Shown one piece after another: positions 1 to 10,387 of a stretch of 64,000 nt of DNA; position 1 is the first letter of the stretch; every line of letters begins with the position of its first letter. The notes beneath the pieces were generated by a model. It was not told the origin of the DNA and searched no databases. It was given only the letters and a program-made list of their open reading frames with translations. The DNA is from Nymphaea colorata (Eukaryota > Streptophyta > Magnoliopsida > Nymphaeales > Nymphaeaceae): assembly GCF_008831285.2 (NCBI RefSeq), contig NC_045139.1, positions 11,812,704-11,876,703 on the forward strand, given 5' to 3'. A program made the position numbers and the translations under genes.

Positions 1-1
1 A

Positions 2-690
2 TTAGTAGCTTCTCGATCATATAGATCCCTTATTGGAAAGCTCCTCTATGTTACTGTGACAAGACCAGACATTAGCTTTGCAGTGAGGAAGCTATGTCAA
101 TTTATGGAAAAACTCAAGAAAGTTCATTGGGATGCAACTTTAATGGTTGTCAAATATCTGAAATCGTCCCCTGACAAAGGGCTTTTGTTCACAAAAGGCA
201 AGACCCTGGAAGTGGAAGCCTATAGTGATGCTGATTATGATGGCTTAGTCGAAGACATGAAATCTACTACAGGATTCTGTGTATTTGTGGGAGACAACCT
301 TATATCTTGGAGAAGCAAAAGTAAGGTGTGGTATCAAGATCTAGTGCAGAATCCGAGTACAGAGCTATGGCTCAAACTGCCGTTGAAATGACTTGGGCTA
401 AATCCATGCTATCTAGACTAAGTGTGTCGATTCCACTTCCCATGAAGATGTATTGTGACAATCGAACAGCCACGTACATTGCAAACAATCCAGTTTTCCA
501 TGAGAGAACTAAACATATTGAAGTGGACTGCCATTATATTCGAGATCTCGTTCAAGGAGGAACCATTGCCACTATTCATGTACCATCAGAAGATCAAGCT
601 GCAGATGTCTTCACTAAAGCTCTTCCTATTGGTGATTTCTCTAGATGTTGTGACAAGCTTAGCATGTTTAATATATATGCTCCAGCTTGA
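2..690 (+). pseudogene. Ty1/copia pol fragment: end of reverse transcriptase and RNase H
   Basis: This is the 3' end of a copia polyprotein that enters from the left edge of the window. The reading frame is open from base 2 and contains the copia signature YRSLIGKLLY followed by TRPDISFAV. It then gives the RNase H segment with EAYSDADYDG and DNLISWRSKSK. Near 317-335 the frame shifts by one base. It resumes in another frame with VVSRSSAESEYRAMAQ, YCDNRTATYIANNPVFHERTKHIE and DVFTKALP, and ends at a TGA just before a polypurine tract and an LTR. The order and motifs are those of plant Ty1/copia elements. The frameshift means no functional polyprotein is made from this copy. The same motifs recur in the full-length element at 10101-15464, so the two are probably related. 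Confidence 0.9.
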
Positions 691-697
691 GGGGGAG

Positions 698-873
698 TGT
701 TGAATTAAAAGAGTTTATGTTTCTAGGTGGTTCTTTGTAATATTTAATAGTTACAAGGTCTCTTTTAACATTTCTCTATTTTTGGTTGATGTAATTTGTA
801 AATCCCTTTTCTACCCTAATCTCTTTATTATGGAGATTAGGGTTTGTGAATAAACAAGTTTTCTCTCTCAAAA
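698..873 (+). repeat. 3' LTR of the left-edge copia element
   Basis: A polypurine tract (GAGGGGGAG) ends at 697 and is followed by TGTTGAATTAAAAG, the expected start of a copia 3' LTR. The repeat seems to end near 873 at CTCTCAAAA, a slightly decayed form of the usual TCAACA end. The 5' partner lies outside the window, so length and identity cannot be checked. Confidence 0.7.
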
Positions 874-2450
874 GACTGCCGGCTGTAGCAGACTTGAGTA
901 AGGACATGGGCTTCAGCTTTAAACAGTTTTGTGGTGTCCCTTGCCCGTTCAAGCTTTTGCTTAACTTGCCCTTGCATTTGGCTGTTCGGTTAAAATTTGG
1001 GCCCTGCTAAATATAGCAAGCAGGAAGCTAAGCCTCCTTCGGGTTTGGGAGACTTAGGCTGCACTCAAACAAAAAAATTAGCCATGTGACTGTTGGGTTG
1101 ACTTGAGTATATCTTGATTCAACATGTTTCACCATAATCTAGTTGTGGAATTATATATGATGCCTATTAGTTTGTTTCTTCATTTCTATTGTCATGAAGT
1201 TTTTGTTTTTATTTTCCGTAGTGGGGGCCAACATACTTGGATGACAATTTGATCAGGTTTTGAGTATCTTTCTCATATGAGACTGCATTCTGGTCCAAGG
1301 CACATATTTATCTAATTTAACCAGAACTGCATCTTGTTCTTGCCACTTGTATGTCTTGTAAATTTGTCAAGAGCAAAATGGGGCTTGCAATGTTGTTCTT
1401 ACTCAGTCATAGACTAGAGCAATCAATTAGTGCAAACTGAATAGACTTTTGTCAGGTGTTATGAGTGGTCTGAGCAAGTCCCAAGGCAAATAGTTGATAA
1501 TCAAGCTAACTTGGCCTCATTTGCTGGCTATCTGCAATGCTTTCCTTAGTTCTATTTTGAGCCACTAAAGCCCCTGTTCTACAATTATTGATAGGATTTT
1601 GAGAAGGCACTGCAAGAGGTGAGGCCATCTGTTTCACAGAATGAACTGGGAAGTTATGATGAGTGGAACAGACAGTTTGGCAGCCTCTCAATCTAAGGTG
1701 ACTTTCTGGACAAAAATCCCTCTTTTTTGTTTGAACTTTGAAGCATTCAATACTATATTTATTGCTGCAGATGGGTTTCCAAGAAGATTTTTGTCTTTTC
1801 TGCCATTTAGCACCTCTTCTGAATAACATTTGTGAAGGTCATAATACTTTAATTATTTTGATTTTTCATTTATGATGATAATTCTTCTGGAAAAATGCTA
1901 TATACACTCCCCAAGGATGGACAGCAGACACTAATCAGCTTGAGCCATGCGACAGGAGTCTGCACTTCTTTGTGTGTCAGTTGGCATGTTATTGCTGCTT
2001 GTGAATTGGATGTGAAGATGGAACAGTATATGCTCGGTGGTAAATCTGTTTTTGTAGAAATAGAGATGTCACCTTGTGTGCTGCTTCACCTCACCTGTAC
2101 TTCAATATGTTCCAGTTGGCAAAGGATATCATTTCATGGGTCAGATTCTGCTTCACCTATTAGTACCACAAAGTTGCAAAAATGTTGTGAAGGGACTGAG
2201 TACATCAGACGTGATAGGGTCGGTTAATTCATTGGATCATTTGGTCGAGGGAGATGGCATACAAATGGAAATCTTAACTCTCTGGGACTGTTCCAACTGA
2301 TTATACTGTGGCATCTTAGCAACTGCATCGTAATGGCTGATGCTGCATTTTGAACTGGCTGTCAAGGTAAAGCAATTGTTTCTATGAGGAGAAAAGATAC
2401 AGAAGTGGTCTGCTCACTATGATGAAACCCCTAATACACTATGAATCTTA
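874..2450. other. No gene recognised
   Basis: About 1.6 kb between the copia LTR and a MITE. Several short open frames (the longest about 110 codons, near 1895-2227 and 1506-1829) overlap on both strands. They match no family I recognise. T-rich stretches followed by TGCAG near 1770 could be intron-like, but no exon chain can be built from them. Confidence 0.5.
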
Positions 2451-2607
2451 GGGGCTATTTGGCAAAGAGAACGGTTTGTTACTGTTCCGTGAATTTACTT
2501 TAAAAATTGTGGCAAATTCACATGAAACCACGTAACAAAGTGTTCCATGAATCTGCTCAGAGAGTCTCCATTTTTGGGGCAGATTCATGGAATAGTAACA
2601 CACCCCC
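2451..2607. mobile_element. PIF/Harbinger-like MITE, copy 1
   Basis: A 157-bp non-coding element flanked on both sides by TTA (2448-2450 and 2608-2610), the target duplication expected of Harbinger/Tourist elements. The ends are G-rich and imperfectly inverted: GGGGCTATTTGGC at the left, and GGGGGTGTGTTAC when the right end is read in reverse. Inside, TTCCATGAATCTGC near 2543 is repeated in perfect inverted form as GCAGATTCATGGAA near 2578. The same core words occur at 28409-28566, 62190-62327 and 63090-63222. Confidence 0.65.
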
Positions 2608-2610
2608 TTA

Positions 2611-3299
2611 GGTTTCTACATCTTTTGAGGCTTGTATGTTTTGAACCTTTGGGTTCTGGCTTCTGCATCTTTTGGGAACATGGTAGCTAATTTCTTGTTG
2701 TCTCTGTTACATAGGTCACAGATAGGCAAGAAAAGATCTAATATCATAGATTACGTGTCAGTATAATAGGAATTATCTTTTATTAGCTGGGCATGGAGAA
2801 AGTTCTTGCAAATGATGATGATAGCAAACTTGAATAAGAGCAACATGTAGCAAGTGGACATTTTTGAAGTGGTTGTCACTTGTCAAGGTTAAAGGCATTA
2901 CGTCTTGAGATTTAGATTTTTGAACCAGAAATTGAGATGCTTTTAATTCATAGGCTTGGGCTAGTTATCTAAGCTAAAAATGGCTCAGGTTTCTTTCTTG
3001 AATTCTTGGGGAGTACCGGCTGGCTGATGGAGATTGGTGTGGCAATTCCTTTCCTTTCAGCAAGTGTGGTCCATTAATCAATTAGTTGCTTGAGGGGATA
3101 AATAAGCCTTGGACTTGAGGAACTCTAACTTAGTCAGGAACGCTGTAAATTTTATTTTGATCTGGAGATCAAGTGTGTATTCTCAACAGGTGTCCAGCTG
3201 AGAGCACCCATTTCCTTAAAGACTACATCTCCTGTTTTCTTTACACATGGAATACAGCTAGTACAAGCATGCAAGTTGGACTTTTGAGAAAACCACTTT
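2611..3299. other. Spacer and probable 3' flank of CYP94 gene 1
   Basis: No coding region or repeat is recognised here. The part nearest the P450 gene probably holds its cleavage and polyadenylation zone. Confidence 0.5.
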
Positions 3300-3305
3300 T
3301 TTATT
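3300..3305 (-). terminator. Candidate poly(A) signal of CYP94 gene 1
   Basis: On the minus strand AATAAA lies about 104 bases past the TAA stop at 3409-3411, within an A/T-rich stretch. This is a normal distance for a plant near-upstream element, but plant signals are loose, so the site is only a candidate. Confidence 0.4.
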
Positions 3306-3408
3306 TTAATTTTTTGCTGCTCATATCTTTCTGGTTGTGAAGCAGAAATTATCTGAATAATGGGGAAAGCTCTTGAATGTGTTATACTAATAAGCTTCAA
3401 AGTCAAGA

Positions 3409-4851
3409 TTAGACCTTCTTTCCTTTAACTAATACATGGAAGCCACCGGCCATGTGAGTGGTCAGAAATGGAATGAGCTGTGGCTTGCTAGTGTTTATAG
3501 GCTTGAGTTCAAACCTGCTCAGTATGACAGCAACAATGTATTTCATCTCCATGAATGCCATATCCTTCCCTAGGCACTGCCTTGGCCCGCCATGGAAAAT
3601 CGGGAACTTGTATGTTGATACTGGTACTTCCTCTTCATTGCCAGAACAAGGGTCGAGCCATCTCCACGGTCGGAACTCCAAACAGTCTTTTCCCCACAAA
3701 GTCTCCATTCTTCCCATCCCATAGGGAAAGTAGGTTACTCTACTTCCTTGGGGGACAAATGTGCCATCTGGGAGGACGTCATCATTTTCTGCATGTTTTG
3801 AATCCCATACTATTGGGGGGTAAAGTCTCATGCTTTCACAGAGGCTGGCCTTTAGGAATTTCAATTCATGCAACGTGTCAAAACTAAGAATTTGAAGTCT
3901 GCTAATTTCATCTGTTATTGTTTTCTGTACATGTGGATGATGAGTTAGGAGCCAGAAGAACCATGTAAGAGCTGCTGATATTGTGTCCCTTCCTGCTAGG
4001 AGAAAGTTTATCACCATATCCCTAGCCAAGTTTTCATCTTTATTGTAGATAGACAACAACCTTGACAGGAGATCCTCACTACCCAAACTTTTCTTTGTTT
4101 GGACCATCTCCATAACTGACTTGTGCAGTGAGTCGACTGCTTCTCTGAGCCTCTGCTCAGAACCTATGCGAAGGGCTCGCTTGGCCTTCCATATCATCTG
4201 CAATGGCTCTGCTGCTCTCCTGGCACTAATCGCTGTTGCTATGTCAAATGCACGTGCAAGATGGCAAGGCGGCATTGATGGAAGAAGGGACTGTGGATCC
4301 ATGTCAAAGGAGACCTTGCAGACAATGTCGAAGGCAAACCTGTTCAACACCTCTTGCAGGTCGATGCTCCTCTTGTTTGTGCAAGCAGTCTGCAGCAGAG
4401 GCAAAAGCCGCCGTTCAGCTTCTGTCTCCATTGTTCTTAGCACCAAGTCTCTCAACGATCTCGTCGTGAATTCATGGCTCACTGCCTTCCTCTGTTGATG
4501 CCACAACTCCCCATCAACATTGAATATTCCTCTGCCCAAGAGATCTCCTAGGGTGTCAGTGAAGGGTCTGCCTTTTGGGTAGTTATGGAACTGTGTCTTG
4601 ACTATGTGTTCAACGTTGGCAGGGTTAGCTGTGATTATAGTTGGAGTGGAGCCAACTCGATCTATCAGTATTGTCTGAGATGGTGATCGAGAAAGAAGCT
4701 CAGTATACCAATCAAGGAGACGATTTTGGTTCTTGTAAAAAGAGATCAAGCAACCGACGATGGGGTAAGATGGTGGTCCATAAACAGACCTTCTAGGACG
4801 TAAGGTAGAAAAGTATAACAGAAGTGCGAAGAATATAACCACCACGACTAA

Positions 4852-4854
<3 letters not shown>
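3409..4854 (-). CDS. Cytochrome P450, CYP94 family (gene 1)
   Basis: A single-exon gene of 481 residues counted from the ATG at 4854. CYP94 enzymes are ER-bound monooxygenases that hydroxylate fatty acids at or near the omega carbon; some members (CYP94B, CYP94C) oxidise jasmonoyl-isoleucine. Residues 1-18 (MLVVVVIFFALLLYFSTL) form the membrane anchor, followed by a basic stretch and the proline-rich hinge GPPSYP (26-31). Family signatures are TANPANVEH (75-83), NYPKG (91-95) and LGRGIFNVDG (106-115). The I-helix reads AGRDTI (287-292), ExxR is ESMR (340-343), the PERF-like motif is FRPWRW (394-399), and the haem site is FHGGPRQCLG with Cys427. Length is typical of the family. The motif spellings look closest to the CYP94B group, but the subfamily is an inference. 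An upstream in-frame ATG at 4980 would add 42 hydrophilic residues. Oddities are Ile for the usual second Thr in the I-helix and SFDMDP where the paralog has SFGMDP. Confidence 0.93.

Positions 4855-4884
<30 letters not shown>
4855..4884 (-). repeat. (GA)n microsatellite abutting the start codon of CYP94 gene 1
   Basis: In the gene's sense, about 15 GA units run directly into the ATG at 4854. A second shorter GA tract lies at about 4929-4944. Both fall in the predicted 5' leader. If translation began at the upstream ATG (4980), the tract would encode a run of alternating Arg and Glu. GA tracts in plant leaders and promoters are known binding sites for BBR/BPC factors; that role is inferred here. 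Confidence 0.85.
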
Positions 4885-4888
<4 letters not shown>

Positions 4889-5030
4889 CAGGTAAAGGTG
4901 GTGTGCTTGATGAAGTTGAAGTTGGCAGCCTCTCTCTCTCTCGCTGTGGCTCTGTGGTGAAGCTTCTTCTTTCTTTCCATAGCTCGTGCGTTTATAGTTT
5001 TCCGATTGTGCATTCCTCAAGTCACAGCAG

Positions 5031-5039
5031 GTATATAAG
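5031..5039 (-). promoter_or_regulatory. TATA box of CYP94 gene 1
   Basis: On the minus strand the sequence CTTATATAC stands about 180 bases before the ATG at 4854. Transcription would then start near 5005. The ATG at 5013 would fall outside the transcript, and the in-frame ATG at 4980 would lie just inside it. The position suits the predicted start, but no transcript evidence is available. Confidence 0.6.
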
Positions 5040-5348
5040 TTGGATGAAGGTGGCCGGTGGTAATTTGCGCCATCGTCCTTGATTCGGCCCGCCGAACGGT
5101 GGTATTGGTTCAGTTGGTGGGCCCAACTCGCGTAGCCATGCGCATGAATTGTGACTTCAGGTTGGGAAAATGTGAAAACAAAATCCACTGTTTACATCCT
5201 TGCCTGCATGTTCCACAACCTTTCCTTCTCGTGTCTTCATGGTCAACCTTGACACAAGTCCCTGACTCAAACTTTGGTAAAACGGTAACGTGGCAAGCTG
5301 GCAAATGTCCCTTGATGTTTTTGTCCGTTCAATTCTATTTGGAGCGCC

Positions 5349-5470
5349 TGCCTGTTCTCAACAGTGCTGTCAGAACCGGCCACAGGCATATCCTACCGAC
5401 CGCAAGCGAATGCCTGTTCTTAGCAGTGCTCTCAGAACCGGCCACGGGCATACCCCCGCAGATACTATGC
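5349..5470. repeat. Tandem duplication, 62-bp unit, upstream of CYP94 gene 1
   Basis: Two adjacent copies begin at 5349 and 5411, each starting TGCCTGTTCT and containing CAGAACCGGCCAC. They differ at several bases. The block is more GC-rich than its surroundings and lies 310-440 bases upstream of the TATA box. Confidence 0.75.
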
Positions 5471-5499
5471 TAACCCGACACGAGGGTCTGAAAATTGGT

Positions 5500-7679
5500 T
5501 ATTTTGTTGTATTTAATATTTTAAAATATTTAGTGATTAATGTTGAAATAGGAAAAGGAAATCGCCAGACACGGTGCGATGCATATTGGCGATAAGCATC
5601 ATTTCTCACGGCCTCCGACATGATATGGAAACCATCTTTTCAACTTCACTTCGGATTTAAGTAACGAGTTTTGGTGCAGTGGAGTGATTAGGTGGTGATA
5701 AGCATCGCCAGTGCTAGATTCCTCCGACGGAATTCCTGTGAATTTCTAGTAAAAAAAGCATTGGTTTCATCTCATGTGACCAGTAATGTCTAGGAGAGGG
5801 AGAAGCAGTTTATGTGACCATGAATCAGCTTGAAGAAATGGCCATATAATTACTAATCTTCTCAACATGTACTGTTAGACAGATAGTTGTTTCCATCGTA
5901 AAAATGGCCTTGTAAATCTGTTCATGCATTTGGATGCAGCGAGATTTTTTAAATATATTGTCTTCTGAACGCAGGTCGGGTTACTGCACCTTCTCATCGT
6001 TGCTGATGTAAACCGGCACTAGATGGACTTCTATCTACACAGCCTCTTGGTGGCATGATCACAGCAGCTTGGAAAGGGAGGGCATGGTTAGACCTAGAAA
6101 GTCCTAGCCTTAACTCGCTTCACAAACTTCCTTCACCATCTCTCCCTTAAGTTGTACATCTGTAACTGTACCAGGAGTGATGATGGTGGGAGATGAACTG
6201 TGTGGGCCAGTTTGACAGCCATTTCGGCCCAACTGACTATCGGAAGAGAAAACCATTTTCAGCTCGAGTGCACTGATAACCCCTTTAGAATTTAGAGGTT
6301 GGTGCGTTTCATATCCCAAAGTAAAACTGTGGATAGGCTTATAGGTCTAATGAGATCTTGTTTTCTCCAAGTCCATTTACTTTCATCTTTCGAACTTGGT
6401 GAGTTGAAGCATCTGAATAACCAAGAGGTTCTTGTTCAAGTGCGTTGGCTTAGTGAGGAAAATAACATATCTTGATATCAAATGAGTTCTATTCTTCACT
6501 TTCTAAAGCGAAAGGTTCTTGGTTGGCAACTTTTTTCCAATTTTTTACAAAAAATTTACGGTAAAAGGAAAGGCACTTATTCGGTAATTAAAATAAAATC
6601 CACCATCAAGATGGTGATCAGTTCCTTTAGCAATAAAATAAGCTTAGGGTTCCAGGACCATGCGCCCGCTGTTTGTTTCTCTTTGGAAAGTAGACTTTTA
6701 TAAACTAAGTCATGAAATGAACTCTTGTCGTTGTTTATATATGCTTAAAGACAGCCAAGATAGGTCCTTTCAAATAAAGCGCCGGTTCTCAATGTTTTAA
6801 ATATCAGTTTCCGCTTCGTACCCGAAGCCTGATGAGAGTGCTGTTTGGCAACTATGTATTTGTAAGCATCTGGTTATATCAGGTTCTTAATAATTGGATC
6901 AGCCCTGTATTAACCAATATTTGGAAGCCGGGGTACAGGTTCTGCATTACCGCAGCGCATGATTTCTCCAGTGAAGGATTGTTGGGAGCTAGGCTCCCTG
7001 CATTTATTACCAAAAATAATATTTACATAAAAGTGGGATGCTGAGCATCCACCTTTGAAAGAACAAGACAGTAAGCACTACTGTAATGGCGACTCACAGA
7101 TTAGACTAGTAAATGGAAGAAGTACCTTGCGTTTGGACTGGTTCAGCTTGTCAAAACTTATTTTTCTGGCTTGATAAGAAAATAAGCCGAACATGGCTCA
7201 TTCTGTGTTCATAAACATGCAACACAAGGCATGTTTCTTGTATGGGCTTGTCAAGATTTTAGCAATTTCGACCATTTGATCTTGGCAGATTCGATGACAG
7301 AAGATTGCTTATTAGAAAAGAGATTGTGCTTTGGAACGATGGGGCCTACCAGTTCAAAAGGTTTTGTTCTTTTGTTCCCGCAATAGGGAGAGGTGTTCCA
7401 TGGTTTGTGAGCGAATGACTGTTAACATTTGATTGAATGAGAGAGCAAATAGGATGGATAGCCTGTTTCCGAGATTGGCCTTGGAATGTCTTGTCTATTT
7501 TAACCAGCAGTATATTACACCTGTTTGCATACATATATGCACTTCCTTATGTGCCGCTGTTGAGATGAATAAGATATTCCAGCATCAGTTTCGTAAAATG
7601 ATATCTAAGCCTGGTTAAGCAGTCCAGATGTTATAAATTGGATTGTAACTTGGTTCCTACTATGTACATAACCTACTAA
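5500..7679. other. No gene recognised
   Basis: About 2.2 kb upstream of CYP94 gene 1. It contains only short overlapping open frames (up to about 73 codons) on both strands with no recognisable domain. No transposon ends were seen. Confidence 0.5.
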
Positions 7680-10100
7680 CTTAAATGACATTTTTTATAA
7701 TATATTCTTAAAACATAAACCTGTTTCACATTCATTCATAACATGCTTTATTCACATCATGTGACCTGTTTTACATTACGTATTATATAAAATATAATTG
7801 TTTACATTCTATAGTTTGTTTTATATTTATTCATAATATGTTTAAAATTTACACAACTTTTTTGAGATTTATTTATTCTTCCTTCACATTGTGCAACATC
7901 ATGCAATGTTTCACATTTTATATCACATAACTTGTTTTATATTCACATCATATATTTTATTTTACGTTTTACATCCATAATATTTTTGACATTTAGGAGA
8001 CATAATCGATTTTGGAAACCCAACCAAAATCACAATCATTGATAATAACAAATTTAACTTGCTTTTTCATATGCTTATTATATTCAACTATGGAATGTTG
8101 AAAAATATGCATGTGAATACCCTAATGAGGCAATATAACAAAAATAAAGTTTTCATAACATCCTCAAACCCACACAAAAAATAAAAGTAAGATTGCAAGA
8201 AAGGTACCCATGACAACAAATACTTTCATCGAGGCATCATCTTCGTGGCACTTTGGAATATATAATATATGATTTAGTGTCAAATAATTATGTTAACATA
8301 TATATCTCGACAAATGAAGTGTCAAAATATGGTACAAAATTAAGTACAATAATATAGTTTCAAAAATAATATAATGCAGGCTTTCTTTCAAGTTGGGGTG
8401 CATGTGAGCAAAGCATAACAATGAGTATAATTTTGACTTAACAATTATTTCACGTAGATGACATTATCGACTTTTTTTTGGTCATTGTTATTATGGTCGG
8501 TGCATTCTAAAGTTATGTAGGACACATATAACAAACTTTCTTGATTTGTGTGCTAGTCATTGTTATTATGGTTTGGTGCATTATGAAGTTATGTAGTACA
8601 CATATACTAAACTTTCTTGACTTGTGTGCCATTGCATGTGACCATTAAAAATACAAAATTGGTCTTAAATAAAGTAGACATTCGACTTTCATGTGCACCA
8701 ATGAGTGTTCATAGTCGTACAACTTTTCTTTGTTTAAATTGGCTTAGACTCAACAATCTTAAATTTTTACAAATAAGAGTTTCTATGTGGAGTTAGGAAG
8801 CCTGCTTGATATTTGCGTGTCTTGCATGTGCAAGATAATGCTTATATAAAATACAAAACACTCTTTAATTATTATGCTTTTAATTATCTCTTCTTCAACA
8901 ATGTTAATATAGAGCTTTTTTTTGGAATACATATAGAGGATCATTAATGCCATCTATAGCATTATGTAATACTTTATAATCAATTTTGCTTCCTTCCCAA
9001 CTTGAAAGTACGCAGCGAAAACACGTGGAACCTTACTATAACAAGAAGATTATGTGTTTAAGGACTTTTTTATTCTGATGTTGATTTCAGCTATCTCTTG
9101 TCATAATTGCAAGAAAAGAAGCCCGTTATGAAACGTGAAATACAAACAAACAAAAAAAAATCACAAAAAAAGTGTTAGAACTTTGCTTGGTTAAAGGGTA
9201 GACTGATTGACTATCACAAAATAAGCTTCAATAGTTAAGAAACCATCAAAATAGTTTGACCCACTCAATCAATTCTAGTGATAAATATTTATATTATTAT
9301 TAGTGTCAAACAAATGTACCAATATAGGCATAATGTCTATCTTGAAAAATTTGAAAATTTGTAGATCTATTCTAATTTTTGCTAAGATGTCATCATTTCA
9401 ATGCGATACATATCCATGTTTGTTGCATTCAATACAAAATAAAAATGCTTGTTAATGGTTTATTCATAGTGCTGAAAATCATATTAAGATTTTCGAATTC
9501 GTTGACCATACCTCGGTGATGAGAAATATAAATCATATAAAAAACGTTTGATTATTAGAGCTCCATAAAGTGTTGAATAGCTAGTATTATCTGCTCTCTA
9601 CAAACTTATACTAGTTCTTTAATGGCAATACATTCATTTATATATGATGTTTAAAAAACTTCATATCTTCTTAAATGCATTAAATTCTTACAAGCTTGAT
9701 TTACAGATATTTGACCATGAGTGACATCATAAATATGAATATGATCCATCAAGAAATCACATGTGCATCGTTATATATAATTAGTTAGAAGACACTATTC
9801 ACATGTAATCATAATAAAGTTTCTCTATCAACCTCTTATAACCACATCAACAAGTAATAGCCACATCATAATATAATACATTCCAAATGCAAATAGGAAA
9901 ACAATATAAAAGTGATAGAGAAACATATGTATGGTTATCTGAGCATGTTGTGAAATCAAGTAATTCTTAATTCAAATGGAAGGATGAGTAGTATAATTGC
10001 TTGATTATAAATAATGAAAGACTCCTCTACATATCAATTCATCTATTTTCTTGCTCTTTTGTTATACATTATAAAATGTTGAGTCACTATTCATTGATGC
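7680..10100. other. AT-rich intergenic region
   Basis: Strongly AT-rich and without open frames of note. Between about 7680 and 7990 the words TGTTTTACATT, CATTCATAA and CACATCATG recur, suggesting an old degenerate tandem repeat. A clear tandem pair lies at 8481-8630. No gene is seen. Confidence 0.6.
8481..8630. repeat. Tandem duplication, 75-bp unit
   Basis: Copies start at 8481 and 8556 with GTCATTGTTATTATGGT. Both carry GTGCATT, AAGTTATGTAG, ACACATATA and AAACTTTCTTGA in the same order, with a few substitutions. Confidence 0.8.
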
Positions 10101-10333
10101 TGTTGTTTAGAGAGGTAGAGAAGAAGGATAAGAAGAGAACGTGAGGAAGAAATAGAGTAAGAAGTAGTCTCACTTATTACCACTGCTCTTCTTTCGTTAA
10201 AATAAATAATGATTAGGGTTGTGATTAACCATTTACATAAAGAGTCCAACAAAAAATTAAAATTCAGAAAGCTACTTAATACTAAAATTCTAAAATATAG
10301 AAAACCTCAAACCCCCAACCCGTTTCCTCAACA
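10101..10333 (-). repeat. 3' LTR of the copia element
   Basis: On the plus strand it starts TGTTGTTTAGAGAGG and ends TTTCCTCAACA, giving the TGTTG...CAACA inverted ends of a copia LTR. Length matches the other LTR exactly, with no indels seen between them. Confidence 0.92.
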
Positions 10334-10347
10334 CTCCCCCTCAAGCT
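10334..10347 (-). other. Polypurine tract of the copia element
   Basis: Read on the minus strand, AGCTTGAGGGGGAG lies directly before the 3' LTR. It is the plus-strand priming site and has the same form as the tract at the left edge of the window (about 684-697). Confidence 0.9.
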
Positions 10348-10387
10348 GGGGCATAGATGTCTATCATGCTCAGCTTGCTACAACACT

